Source: Falsiroseomonas algicola (GTDB lineage: Bacteria > Pseudomonadota > Alphaproteobacteria > Acetobacterales > Acetobacteraceae). Taken from it: 64,000 bases of DNA. The number at the start of each line of letters is the position of its first letter. Positions within the stretch are counted from its first letter, which is position 1. The position numbers and the translations under genes are program-made. The stretch is from positions 434,001 to 498,000 of the forward strand of contig NZ_JAAIKB010000003.1 of NCBI RefSeq assembly GCF_011040385.1, read 5' to 3'. Below the pieces are notes generated by a model that searched no databases, was not told where the DNA came from, and saw only the letters and a list, made by a program, of their open reading frames with translations. Below, in pieces: positions 35,804-44,164 of the stretch.

Positions 35804-36616
35804 TCAGCGGAACACCGGTGCCACCGCCGGCGTGCCGCGGAGGTAGCGCTCATGGATCTCCGCCAGCGTCCCGTCGGCGCCGCGGAGATAGAGCAAGGTG
35901 TTGAGGAAGCGGAGCAGGTCCGCATCGCCGAGCCTGACGGCAAGCGCGTGATGTGCATGGGTCAGGGTGAAGCGCTGTTCGATGTCGAGCTCGGGCCGCG
36001 ACAGCGACAGGTCCCGCAGCAGCCAGCCATAGCTGATCGCCGCATCCACCCTGCCACGGGTCGCGGCATCGATGCAGGCGATGAGGTCCGGCATCAGCAA
36101 CTGGGTGGTGTCGGGCGGCAGGCGTATCCGCGCTTCTTCCGCCGCGAAGGTATTGTCGGGCAGCGCCACGCGCCGTCCCGCCAGGTCCGCCAGGCTGCGC
36201 ACCGCGCTGTCCCGCCGGGTCGCCACCGCGACGGTGAGTTCGCCATGCGGGGAGGCGAAGGCGACCCGGCGGCTGGTGGCGGACATCACCGGCACCAGCG
36301 CGGCCAGGATGTCCACCCGATCCTCCTCCAGTGCTGGAATCCGGTCCCGCACGGCCAGGCGCTGCAGGCGGAGCCGGACGCCGAGATCCCGCGCCAGCAG
36401 GCGCGCCAGCGCAACCTCAGCGCCATCCGGCGTGCCATCATGGTCGTAGCTGCCCCAGGGTGGCGCTTCCAGCCAGACGCCGACGCGGACAAGCCCGCTG
36501 CGGAGGATGCGGCCGAGCGTGCCAGTGGCGTCGCCCATGGCCTGGGCACGGGCCGAGTCGGGGCGCAGCGGCAGGAAGGCGGCGGCCAGCAGGGGCAGGC
36601 GGCGGCGTGTTGTCAT
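35804..36616 (-). CDS. Family 3 periplasmic solute-binding protein, orphan
   Basis: The 270-residue protein has a leader (MTTRRRLPLLAAAFLPLRPD...ARA) and the amino-acid-type binding fold: GLVRVGVWLEAPPWGSYD, VDILAALVPVMSATSRRVAF, LADLAGRRVALPDNTF and the C-terminal FLNTLLYLRGADGTLAEIHE. It lies eight bases after the preceding orphan binding-protein gene and is the last of four such genes in a row. No permease or ATPase is next to it, so it may serve a distant transporter or act as the ligand sensor of a membrane receptor. Confidence 0.88.
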   Translation of the reverse strand: MTTRRRLPLLAAAFLPLRPDSARAQAMGDATGTLGRILRSGLVRVGVWLEAPPWGSYDHDGTPDGAEVALARLLARDLGVRLRLQRLAVRDRIPALEEDRVDILAALVPVMSATSRRVAFASPHGELTVAVATRRDSAVRSLADLAGRRVALPDNTFAAEEARIRLPPDTTQLLMPDLIACIDAATRGRVDAAISYGWLLRDLSLSRPELDIEQRFTLTHAHHALAVRLGDADLLRFLNTLLYLRGADGTLAEIHERYLRGTPAVAPVFR

Positions 36617-36624
36617 GACCGGCT

Positions 36625-37401
36625 TCAGAAGAAGGGCGGGCGGGGAAGGGCGCGTTCGTAATAGGCCTGGTGCAGAAGCTGCATCCTGCCCTCCTGCCGC
36701 GCGATGTAGAGCAGCGTGTTGACGGCCTGCAGCAGGTCATGGTCGCCGAAGCGGCAGGCGGGGGCGAGCCAGACGGTGCCGAGGGTGAGCTTCACCTCCA
36801 TCGCCGGATTGAGCGTGGCGATCCGGCTGGCCATGGGTGAGGTGACGATGGCGGCATCCACCCGGGCTTCCGCCAGCGCGGCCGCGATGGCGGACAGGTC
36901 CGGCAGGGCCTGGACCTCCATCCGGTCGATCGGCGCGCGGGACGCCAGAAGCTGCATCGCGCGACCGCCCAGTGCCGCCACCCGCCGGCCCGCCAGCGCG
37001 GCGGCGGAGGACAGGGGCAGGCGGCTGGGCGCGATGACGGCCAGGTCGAGCGCCGCATAGGGGTCGGCGAAGAGCACCTCCCGCGCTGCCTCGATGGTCA
37101 AAGGCGGGGCGTTCAGCAGCAGGTCGAAGCTGCCGGCGCGGAGGTCCTCCACTGCCCTCGCCGCGCTCGTCGGCACCAGGTTGAGCACGACGCCGAGGCC
37201 ATCGGCGATCAAGGCACCGACCTCCACCGCCATGCCCGCCAGGCCGTTGGCGGCATCGCGATAGGCGGTAGCGGTGCCGTCCAGGTCGAGCCCGGCGCGG
37301 AGCGCGCGCAGCGTGGGAATCCGGAGCGGCGTTGCCGCGGCGGGAGAGAGCGGCAGGGCCGCGATCGTGGCGAGCAGCGCGCGGCGGGTGACGTCACGCA
37401 T
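36625..37401 (-). CDS. Family 3-like periplasmic solute-binding protein, orphan
   Basis: The 258-residue product has a leader (MRDVTRRALLATIAALPLSP) and a divergent family 3 fold, with GSFDLLLNAPPLTIEAAREV in the hinge region and a C-terminus, LLQAVNTLLYIARQEGRMQL, clearly related to the neighbour at 35804. Its start overlaps the stop of the family 1 protein by 8 nt, which argues for one transcript. The usual N-terminal arginine-binding strand is weak, so its ligand may be unusual. Confidence 0.82.
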   Translation of the reverse strand: MRDVTRRALLATIAALPLSPAAATPLRIPTLRALRAGLDLDGTATAYRDAANGLAGMAVEVGALIADGLGVVLNLVPTSAARAVEDLRAGSFDLLLNAPPLTIEAAREVLFADPYAALDLAVIAPSRLPLSSAAALAGRRVAALGGRAMQLLASRAPIDRMEVQALPDLSAIAAALAEARVDAAIVTSPMASRIATLNPAMEVKLTLGTVWLAPACRFGDHDLLQAVNTLLYIARQEGRMQLLHQAYYERALPRPPFF

Positions 37402-38713
37402 GGGCGGCCTTCAGGGCGGACCACTGCTCGGCCATGCGGGCCAGGCCTTCCTCCGGCGTCTGGCGGCCGGCGAGGATCGACGTGACATCGTCCGTGGTCG
37501 CCCGGCTCCAGTCGCTCAGCCAGGGCGCCAGCAGGTCCTTGGGGCGGGAGAGGATGGCCTGGCGGCGCAGGATGGCGCTGCTGCCGGACCACCGGTCCTC
37601 CGCCGCCTCGATCTCGGGATCTTCCAGCAGCGGCAGGGCGCAGAAGGGAAGGCCGCCATCCAGCAGCAGGCGCTTCTGGGTCTCGTGCCGTCCATCGGCG
37701 CCCTGGCCCGCCAGGAAGGCGAGCAGCGCTTCCACCCCGGCGCGGCGGGCCGGGGAGGCCATGGCGCCCGGCGTGGCGGCGAAGAAGCGGACCCACCCGC
37801 AGGTTTCCTGCGTGCCGCGGGGTCCGCCGCGCGGCATCATGGCCATGCGGATGGCGCCGGCGACGGCGGATTGGGCGGGGTCGTTCAACTGGCGCAGGCG
37901 GTAGCTGGGGGCCAGGCAGAAGGCGAAGTCGCCTTCCGACATGCCGTCCAGCACATCGGCTTCCGATTGCAGCCGGGCCGTCGCCGGCAGCACGGCATGG
38001 CGGTGCAGGGCATCCTGCAGGAAGCGCATGGCTCGGACCGCGCCGCGATCCTGCTGCTGCATCGTCGGGTCGAGGTCCGCATCGACGTGCCTGCCACCGA
38101 AGGCATAGACGAGGGCGCTCGTCACCTCCAGCAGCCAGGGGTCGGGGGCGAGCGGCAGGGCCAGGCCATGCCGGACGAGGCCGCGCCGCTGCAGCAGCAG
38201 CGACTGCTCCACGACCTCCTCCCAGGTCTCGGGCGCGGCCGGGATGCCGGCGCGTTCCAGCAGGGCCTTGTTGACCAGGAAGACGATGCTGTCGGTGTAG
38301 TAGGGCACGCCGTAGCGCCGTCCTTGCCAGGACATGCCCTGGTTGCAGACGGGGCGGGTCTCGGCCGCGATCGCCTCCGCCCCCGGGAGGTCGTCGATCG
38401 GGGCCAGCCAGCCGCGATGGGCGAATTCGGGCAGCCAGAGATCGGACATGGCGCAGATGTCGATTTCGGCCTGGCCCATCAGCCTGGCGGCCAGGGCTTC
38501 GCGATAGGCGGCCCAGGGCAGGTGCAGAAGACGCAGCCGGCGCTGGGTGGCAACCTCGAAAGCCGGGATTCGTGGGCGCAGCAGCGGTTCCACGGCCGAC
38601 CAGGCGAAGACGTTGAGCGGGCGGGTCGCGCCGGGCTGGGCGCGCGCGGAATCAGCAGGCAGCAGTGGCGGGGCCAGCAGCAGGGGCAGCAAGGCGCGGC
38701 GGGTAAGGGTCAT
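37394..38713 (-). CDS. Family 1 extracellular solute-binding protein, orphan
   Basis: This 439-residue protein has a leader (MTLTRRALLPLLLAPPLLPA) and the sugar/polyamine-type fold: NVFAWSAVEPLLRPRIPAFE, RRYGVPYYTDSIVFLVNKAL and ETWEEVVEQSLLLQRR, typical of SBP_bac_1. It lies between two family 3 proteins and starts 2 bp after the stop of the first gene of the unit. Mixing family 1 and family 3 receptors in one operon without permeases is odd. Confidence 0.88.
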   Translation of the reverse strand: MTLTRRALLPLLLAPPLLPADSARAQPGATRPLNVFAWSAVEPLLRPRIPAFEVATQRRLRLLHLPWAAYREALAARLMGQAEIDICAMSDLWLPEFAHRGWLAPIDDLPGAEAIAAETRPVCNQGMSWQGRRYGVPYYTDSIVFLVNKALLERAGIPAAPETWEEVVEQSLLLQRRGLVRHGLALPLAPDPWLLEVTSALVYAFGGRHVDADLDPTMQQQDRGAVRAMRFLQDALHRHAVLPATARLQSEADVLDGMSEGDFAFCLAPSYRLRQLNDPAQSAVAGAIRMAMMPRGGPRGTQETCGWVRFFAATPGAMASPARRAGVEALLAFLAGQGADGRHETQKRLLLDGGLPFCALPLLEDPEIEAAEDRWSGSSAILRRQAILSRPKDLLAPWLSDWSRATTDDVTSILAGRQTPEEGLARMAEQWSALKAAHA

Positions 38714-38715
38714 GG

Positions 38716-39576
38716 CTAGAGCGGTGCCAGGGGTAGGAGGGGCAGGCCGATCTCCCGTCGGAACAGCGCGGCCAGCGTGCCGTCATGCAGCGCTTCCGCC
38801 AGGGCCGCATTCACGACATGGCGCAGGTCGTGCTCTCCGAAGCGGAGCGCCGGCGCGAAGGTGAAGGGGCGCAACGTGAAGCGCGGCGACAGGCCGGCGC
38901 CTGGATTGCGCGATGCCAGCGCGCGGGCCTGGGGCATCGGCAGCAGCGCCGCCTCCACCTCCTGCGCCAGCAGCGCCTCCTCCAGCGTTGCCAGGTCGGG
39001 CAGGCGGGTAACCACGGCGTGGTGGGGAATGCCGGCATCGTCGCCGAAGGCGAAGGCGTGGCTCGCGAGGAGCCCGACCCGCAGGCCGGCCAGCATGTCC
39101 GGCCCTCGCAGGGGCCGGCGCAGCGCGGAGATGACCACGGCGTCCAGGATGGCGTGGGGTTGGGCCAGGAGGACACGGCCCGCATTGCGGCGGCTGAGCA
39201 GCGTGGGCAGGACGATGTCGCCCTCTCCGCCCATCAATGCCGGGATCGCGCCGGTCGCCGGCTTGGGGACGATCTCGCAGGCGACGCCGATCTGATCCGC
39301 CAGCAGCGTGGCGACCGAGGTGTTGAAGGGATCCCGCAGGGCCTCGTCGCTGCCGCGCGGGCCGGCGGGCAGCGCCATGGTCGGACCGTTGAGAACGACC
39401 AGCCTCCCTCGATCGAGGACACGGGAGAGGGATCCGTCACCCGCCGCGCGGGCAACGCAAGGGGTCAGCAGGGCTGGAAGGACCAGTGACAGTAGGGCAC
39501 GCCGCCGCGACAGGCGGGGGGATCGGCTTTGCGAGGGTATAGACGAGCGCAAGCGGGTGCATCCGGGCCTGATCAT
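38716..39576 (-). CDS. Family 3-like periplasmic solute-binding protein, orphan
   Basis: This 286-residue protein is the first gene of the four-receptor unit. It has a long basic leader ending in SRRRALLSLVLPALLTP, then VLDRGRLVVLNGPTMALPAG, GGEGDIVLPTLLSRRNAGRV and the C-terminal LRHVVNAALAEALHDGTLAA, homologous to the ends of its two family 3 neighbours. The start at 39576 is the only ATG in frame before the leader. The 254-bp gap upstream holds a 23-bp dyad that may control the unit. Confidence 0.82.
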   Translation of the reverse strand: MIRPGCTRLRSSIPSQSRSPRLSRRRALLSLVLPALLTPCVARAAGDGSLSRVLDRGRLVVLNGPTMALPAGPRGSDEALRDPFNTSVATLLADQIGVACEIVPKPATGAIPALMGGEGDIVLPTLLSRRNAGRVLLAQPHAILDAVVISALRRPLRGPDMLAGLRVGLLASHAFAFGDDAGIPHHAVVTRLPDLATLEEALLAQEVEAALLPMPQARALASRNPGAGLSPRFTLRPFTFAPALRFGEHDLRHVVNAALAEALHDGTLAALFRREIGLPLLPLAPL

Positions 39577-39736
39577 GGCCCCGATGGGCGGTTCGGAATC
39601 CGACCATCGGTGTCAAGCCGACTGTAAGGCCAGCCATACGGGGTCGCAATTGATCGGTATCAAACCGGAGATTGCAGGTCAGGAAACGCGCTCCCGCATC
39701 GGCTCGCGCGACGCCTGGAACGACCGGATGTCACGG

Positions 39737-39759
39737 TGGCGAGGGTATACACCTCGCCA
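39737..39759. promoter_or_regulatory. 23-bp dyad symmetry, operator-like
   Basis: The half-sites tggcgagg (39737-39744) and cctcgcca (39752-39759) are perfect inverted repeats around gtataca, which itself contains the palindrome gtatac. The site lies 160 bp upstream of the four-receptor operon and 72 bp downstream of the GH1 gene. There is no T run on either side, so an operator is more likely than a terminator. I see nothing else in the 254-bp gap. Confidence 0.4.
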
Positions 39760-39830
39760 GTTCAGTTGCTTCCGCCGGACTCGTTTTCCGGGCGATCCAT
39801 CTCGGCCGACACAACTGCCGGTGGAGTTCG

Positions 39831-41099
39831 TTACGCCGCCAGGGGCACCTGGAGGCAAAGGCTCTGCGTCGGCAGTACGTCCCGCCAGGACTCGATCAGG
39901 CGGCGATAGGCAAGGCCCACCCGGCGGGGCTTGCGGTCGAGGTCGTAGAGCCCGCGCGGGTTCACATCGCCCCGCTGGATGCGCAGCGCATGCGTCCAGT
40001 CGATCTGGTCGGTCAGCGAGTACCAGGTGAAGCCGAGCACCGGGATGCCCTCCCGCCGGAGCCGCAGGATTCCCGACCACTGCTTCCACAGCCAATGCTC
40101 GGCCTCGTCGCCGCGTGGGCCCTCGTCCAGGTTGGTCTCGGTGTGCATCACGGGCAGGCCGTAGCGCGCGTGGTAGTCGCGGGTGACGGTGTCGTAGCCG
40201 AAGACCTCCCCGGCCCAGCGGCCATGGCCGTCGGCGTTCAGCAGATGCTCATTGGTCTGGTACCAGTCATTGCCCATGACGCAGTGGCGCTTGAGGGCAG
40301 GGGCCTCCCGCTGGAAGAAGTGGTACTCCTCCCGCGTCATGCCGCCATCCATCAGGAACTCGTACATCGCGCTGTCGACGCGGCGGCCGTAATTGAGATC
40401 GAGGGTCAGGAAGCGCTCGGCATTGCGGAAATCGGCATGCGGCACGGCGCGGGGGCATTCCGCGTGGAAGGCCTCCGTCGATTCGGACTGGATGAAGATG
40501 GCGTCGGGGCGGTGCTTCAGGATCTCCCGCATCGCCAGCACATTGGCGCGGACGATGTTCTTGATGGCGGTGACGTAGCTGCGGTCATCGGTCTTCTGCT
40601 CGTTCCACCAGCCATAGCGGGCGGAGAAGACGGCGGTGATGAACATCTCGTTCACCGGGGTGTAGAGCTGCACCCAGGGGAAGCGCCGCGCGAAGGCGCC
40701 GGCGTAGTCCGCGAAAAGCTGCGGGAAGTCCGGGTTCTGGAAATCGCCGATCCAGTCGGGCACGCCGAAATGGCAGAGATCGACGATCGGGCGGATGCCG
40801 AGGCGCTTCAGCTCGGCGAAGCCGGCATCGGCGAAGGACCAGTCATGCAGCCCGGGGCCGCGCAGCGTGGTGTGAAGCTGGGGGCCGTAGCGAAGCGCGT
40901 CGCAGCCCAGCTCCTTCACCAGGGCCAGGTCCTCCTGCCAGCGGTCGTAATGCCCGCATTCGCGCAGCTGATCGCGGCGGATGCGGCCGCCCTCGATCGT
41001 GGGGGCGCTGTTCTCGATCCCCGTGGCGAAAAGGAAGCCGTGATGGGGGGCCAGCTGGGGGCGGAGGGGGGCATCGAGGCTGAGTGCGGCGTCGAGCAT
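39831..41099 (-). CDS. GH1-like beta-glycosidase
   Basis: The 422-residue protein looks like a clan GH-A, family 1-type enzyme. The acid/base is likely Glu151 in QLYTPVNEMF (instead of the usual TLNEP) and the nucleophile Glu321 in LPVMHTETNLDEG (instead of ITENG). Other family features are CDALRYGPQLH, GIRPIVDLCHFGVPDWIGDF and GFTWYSLTDQIDW. There is no signal peptide, so it should be cytosolic. The variant catalytic motifs point to a distant GH1 branch of unknown substrate. Upstream of the ATG at 41099 is a lower-GC gap shared with the divergent AtzH-like gene. Confidence 0.8.
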   Translation of the reverse strand: MLDAALSLDAPLRPQLAPHHGFLFATGIENSAPTIEGGRIRRDQLRECGHYDRWQEDLALVKELGCDALRYGPQLHTTLRGPGLHDWSFADAGFAELKRLGIRPIVDLCHFGVPDWIGDFQNPDFPQLFADYAGAFARRFPWVQLYTPVNEMFITAVFSARYGWWNEQKTDDRSYVTAIKNIVRANVLAMREILKHRPDAIFIQSESTEAFHAECPRAVPHADFRNAERFLTLDLNYGRRVDSAMYEFLMDGGMTREEYHFFQREAPALKRHCVMGNDWYQTNEHLLNADGHGRWAGEVFGYDTVTRDYHARYGLPVMHTETNLDEGPRGDEAEHWLWKQWSGILRLRREGIPVLGFTWYSLTDQIDWTHALRIQRGDVNPRGLYDLDRKPRRVGLAYRRLIESWRDVLPTQSLCLQVPLAA

Positions 41100-41295
41100 G
41101 GTCCGGTGTCCGTTCGCGGAAGCCGTTGAGGAAGTGGCTTGGCAGGCAGGCGCCGGGTTCCTCCCGGTCACGGACTATTGTGTACGATATTTCTCACGAT
41201 CGGGTGAAGCGAAATCTGTGCTGCGATGCACACTCCCTTTCCACCGTGGCGGGCCGGGCGCAGGCTGGGCGCCCCATAGTGACGGAGAACATGGC

Positions 41296-41718
41296 GTGCG
41301 GATCGACGACCCGACGGTGATCGCGGAGGCAAGGGCCGTCTTCGATCGCTACGAGGCGGCGCTGATGGCGAACCGGACGGAGGAACTGGACGCCATCTTC
41401 TGGGCGGATCCGCGGACCGTGCGATTCGGGATCACCGAGATCCTCTACGGCCATGAGGCCATCCGCGCCTTCCGGGCCAGCGTGAAGGCCTATGCGCAGC
41501 GGGTGCAGAAGCGCGTGCAGATCACGAGTTTCGGGCCCGACGTGGCGGCGACGCATCTGGAGTATGAGCGCGTCGGCACCGGGCTGGTGGGGCGGGAGAC
41601 GAAGATCATGGCGCGCATTCCGGGGGAGGGATGGCGGGTGGTCTCCGCCCATGTGTCGCTGCTGGCGGGCACCGATCCCGGGCGCCAGGCCTTGGCGCAG
41701 CCGGAGCCGGCACGATGA
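41296..41718 (+). CDS. AtzH-like (NTF2-fold) protein
   Basis: The 140-residue protein matches the DUF3225/AtzH-like branch of the NTF2 fold: FDRYEAALMANRTEELDAIF, the central FGITEILYGHEAIRAFRA, and the C-terminal GEGWRVVSAHVSLL. Relatives sit next to amidases or oxidases of nitrogen compounds. The GTG at 41296 has GGAG eight bases upstream. Its TGA overlaps the ATG of the DadA-like oxidase, so the two are coupled. The function is unknown. Confidence 0.82.
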   Translation: MRIDDPTVIAEARAVFDRYEAALMANRTEELDAIFWADPRTVRFGITEILYGHEAIRAFRASVKAYAQRVQKRVQITSFGPDVAATHLEYERVGTGLVGRETKIMARIPGEGWRVVSAHVSLLAGTDPGRQALAQPEPAR

Positions 41719-43013
41719 GCGAGGCGGCGGCGATGCAGGTGGTGCCTGGCGGGGGCACGCATCTCGTGGTGATCGGCGCGGGCATCGTGGGTGCCGCGAC
41801 CGCGCTGGCGGCGCTGCGGGAGGGCTATCGGGTCACGATCCTGGAGCCCGGCGAGCCCGGCGGCGAACAGGCGGCCAGCTACGGCAATGGCTGCTGGCTC
41901 AGCCCGATGTCGGTGATCCCGCCCTCCTCGCCCGGGCTCTGGAAGAAGGTGCCGAAATTCCTGGCAGACCCGCTGGGGCCGCTCGCCATCCGTTGGTCCT
42001 ACCTGCCGCGGGTGCTGCCCTGGCTGGCGCGCTACCTCTGGGCCGGCTGGACGGAGGCGAAGGTGGAGGCGACGGCGCGGGCCCTGCGGCCGCTTCTGGT
42101 GGACGCGCCAGCGCTGCACAAGGAACTGGCGGAGGAGGCGGGCGTCGGCCATCTGATCGAGCGCCGGGGCCTTGCCTACATCTACGAGAACCGGGCGCAG
42201 TTCGAGAGCGAGGCGATGGCCTGGCGCATCCGGAAGAAGGTGGGGATCGAGTGGCTGGAACTCGGCGCCGACGAGATGCGGCAGCGGGAGCCTGACCTTG
42301 ACCGTCGCTACACCTTCGCGGCGCTGGTGGAGGAGGGCGGGCATTGCCGTGACCCCGGCGCCTATGTCGCCGCGCTGGTCGCGCAGGCCCGGGCGGAGGG
42401 GGCGGAGCTGCGCCGCCAGGCTGCGACGGGCTTCCGGATCGAGGCCGGGCGCCTGGTCGCGGTCGAGACGGAGCAGGGAGAGGTCGCCTGCGACAAGGCG
42501 GTGATCTGCGCCGGCGCCTATTCGCGGAAGCTGGCTGCCGCCGCGGGATCACGCGTGCCGCTGGAGACGGAGCGCGGCTACCACGCGATGGTGGTGGACC
42601 CCGGGGTCGGGCCGCGGACGCCGTTGATGCCCTATGACGGCAAGATGTCGGTCACCTGGACCGACAAGGGGCTGCGCTGCGCGGGGCAGGTGGAGATCGC
42701 GGGGCTGGAGGCGGCGCCGAACTGGAAGCGGGCGGAGATCCTGCGCGACCACCTGCTGCGGAGCTTCCCGGGCCTGCCGCGTGACCTGCCCTCGGATCGC
42801 GTGAAGGTCTGGATGGGGCACCGGCCTTCCATGCCGGATGGACTGCCCTGCATCGGGCCGTCAGGCGCCTCCCCGGATGTGCTGCTGGCCTTCGGCCATG
42901 GTCATGTCGGGCTGGTCGCGGCGCCGCGGACGGCGCGGCTGGTGATGGCGCTTCTGGCGGGGCGGCGACCTGATATAGCAGTTGAGCCCTTCCGGCCTGC
43001 TCGATTCTCTTGA
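41715..43013 (+). CDS. FAD-dependent amino-acid dehydrogenase/oxidase (DadA-like)
   Basis: The 432-residue flavoprotein has an N-terminal FAD-binding Rossmann fold (HLVVIGAGIVGAATALAALR), the loop EQAASYGNGCWLSP, a DAO substrate domain and the C-terminal MGHRPSMPDGLPCIGPS followed by LAFGHGHVGL, the pattern of the DadA branch. Such enzymes oxidise D-amino acids or related amines to imino acids. It is coupled to the AtzH-like gene upstream. The likely promoter of the cold-shock gene starts inside its stop codon. Confidence 0.9.
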   Translation: MSEAAAMQVVPGGGTHLVVIGAGIVGAATALAALREGYRVTILEPGEPGGEQAASYGNGCWLSPMSVIPPSSPGLWKKVPKFLADPLGPLAIRWSYLPRVLPWLARYLWAGWTEAKVEATARALRPLLVDAPALHKELAEEAGVGHLIERRGLAYIYENRAQFESEAMAWRIRKKVGIEWLELGADEMRQREPDLDRRYTFAALVEEGGHCRDPGAYVAALVAQARAEGAELRRQAATGFRIEAGRLVAVETEQGEVACDKAVICAGAYSRKLAAAAGSRVPLETERGYHAMVVDPGVGPRTPLMPYDGKMSVTWTDKGLRCAGQVEIAGLEAAPNWKRAEILRDHLLRSFPGLPRDLPSDRVKVWMGHRPSMPDGLPCIGPSGASPDVLLAFGHGHVGLVAAPRTARLVMALLAGRRPDIAVEPFRPARFS

Positions 43014-43038
43014 CAAAGGGTTTCTTCCCGCAATTTTG
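43010..43038 (+). promoter_or_regulatory. Candidate sigma-70 promoter for the cold-shock-domain gene
   Basis: A perfect -35 box, TTGACA (43010-43015), overlaps the DadA-like stop codon. An AT-rich -10 candidate (aatttt, near 43032) follows at 16-bp spacing. The transcript would begin near 43045 and leave a leader of roughly 45 nt before the GTG start. The -10 match is poor, so the site is tentative. Confidence 0.45.
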
Positions 43039-43089
43039 CTGGTTTTCCTTGCGCCGGGATGCCATCTTCCATGGTGGCGGCCCTGCATC

Positions 43090-43908
43090 GTGTCGGGTCG
43101 TGTCCACAAGTACGGATCGCATAACATCGTGTTTCCCGACAACGAACAGGGCGGCGCCGGGTCCGTCGAGGCCGAAGTGAAGTGGTACAATGCCCGCAAG
43201 GGCTTCGGCTTCGTCCTCGGTCCCGATGGGCAGGACGTCTTCTTCCACGCCTCGGCGCTGACCGAGGCGGGCATCGAACCGCCGGATACCGGTGACAAGT
43301 TGACGTGTGAGATCGGCACGGACCGTCAGGGTCGTCGCCTGGTCACGCGCATCTACTCCGTCACCAAGGGTGCCGGTGGTGGCGACCGTCCGGCGCGCCC
43401 GGGCGGGTTCGGCGACCGTCCCCCGCGCCGTGATTTCGGCGGCGGTGGTGGCGGGTTCGGCGACCGTCCCCCGCGCCGTGACTTCGGCGGTGGTGGCGGC
43501 TTCGGCGACCGGCCCCCGCGGCGCGATTTCGGTGGCGGCGGCTTCGGTGATCGTCCCCCGCGCCGTGACTTCGGCGGCGGCGGCGGCGGCTTCGGTGGCG
43601 GCGGCGGTTTCGGCGGCGGCGGCGGTGGCTTCGGTGGCCCGCGCGGCGGCGGCTTCGGCGATCGTCCCCCCCGCCGCGATTCCCGCGACGAGGGTGGCCC
43701 GACCTATGCCGTGAACGGCACGGTGAAGTGGTTCGACCAGGTGCGCGGCTTCGGCTTCGTGACGCCTGACGACGGCGGCCAGGATGTGTTCCTGCACTCC
43801 TCCGTCCTGCAGCGCGCCGGCAAGGCCGACGTCCAGCAGGGCGAGAAGGTGAACCTGGATGTCCGCGACGGCCAGCGCGGCCGCCAGGCAGTCAACCTGA
43901 AGGAATAA
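43090..43908 (+). CDS. Double cold-shock-domain protein with Arg/Gly-rich linker
   Basis: This 272-residue nucleic-acid-binding protein has two cold-shock domains. CSD1 (about 26-92) has RNP1 KGFGFV and RNP2 DVFFHAS; CSD2 (about 208-272) has RGFGFV and DVFLHSS. Between them (about 93-205) lies a low-complexity linker with five copies of GFGDRPPRRD and Gly runs, an RGG-like sequence expected to be disordered. Typical bacterial CspA proteins have one domain and about 70 residues. The start is taken as GTG 43090; GTG 43129 is an alternative. An RNA-chaperone role is likely, and the linker could drive RNA binding or condensation. Confidence 0.88.
   Translation: MSGRVHKYGSHNIVFPDNEQGGAGSVEAEVKWYNARKGFGFVLGPDGQDVFFHASALTEAGIEPPDTGDKLTCEIGTDRQGRRLVTRIYSVTKGAGGGDRPARPGGFGDRPPRRDFGGGGGGFGDRPPRRDFGGGGGFGDRPPRRDFGGGGFGDRPPRRDFGGGGGGFGGGGGFGGGGGGFGGPRGGGFGDRPPRRDSRDEGGPTYAVNGTVKWFDQVRGFGFVTPDDGGQDVFLHSSVLQRAGKADVQQGEKVNLDVRDGQRGRQAVNLKE
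43405..43680. repeat. Coding repeats, five copies of a GFGDRPPRRD unit
   Basis: Within the cold-shock gene the DNA repeats near-identical units encoding GFGDRPPRRD at residues 106, 122, 137, 151 and 188, separated by Gly-only spacers of varied length. The high nucleotide identity suggests recent slippage or unequal crossing-over. Confidence 0.8.
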
Positions 43909-43936
43909 CCTCCGCCCCATCAGCGGATGTTCCGAA

Positions 43937-43966
43937 CCCCGGTCACCCTCGGTGACCGGGGTTTTT
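43937..43966 (+). terminator. Rho-independent terminator after the cold-shock gene
   Basis: The arms ccccggtcacc (43937-43947) and ggtgaccgggg (43951-43961) form a perfect 11-bp stem with a 3-nt loop, followed directly by TTTTT (43962-43966). The gap onward to 44164 is less GC-rich and probably holds the promoter of the next gene, but I cannot place the boxes firmly. Confidence 0.93.
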
Positions 43967-44164
43967 CATGCGATGTGCCAGGGCACTGGAAACCGTATGG
44001 GTCACAATTCGCGGGGTATTAACCACTTTCGCGATTCGGTCGGGATCCGTCCCGATTCTCTTTACGATCGCTTTACCTTTGCAGGCCAAATCTCGGGATG
44101 ACACCGGGAACGTTCCGGAGTCCCGGGGGAACCCGGCACGGGAAGAACCCGAAGGGAACCCGCG

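Noticed and set aside
43405-43680. Direct repeats as a CRISPR-like array
   Set aside because: The repeats are in frame, encode GFGDRPPRRD and lie within an intact cold-shock gene; the spacers are Gly codons, not unique sequences.
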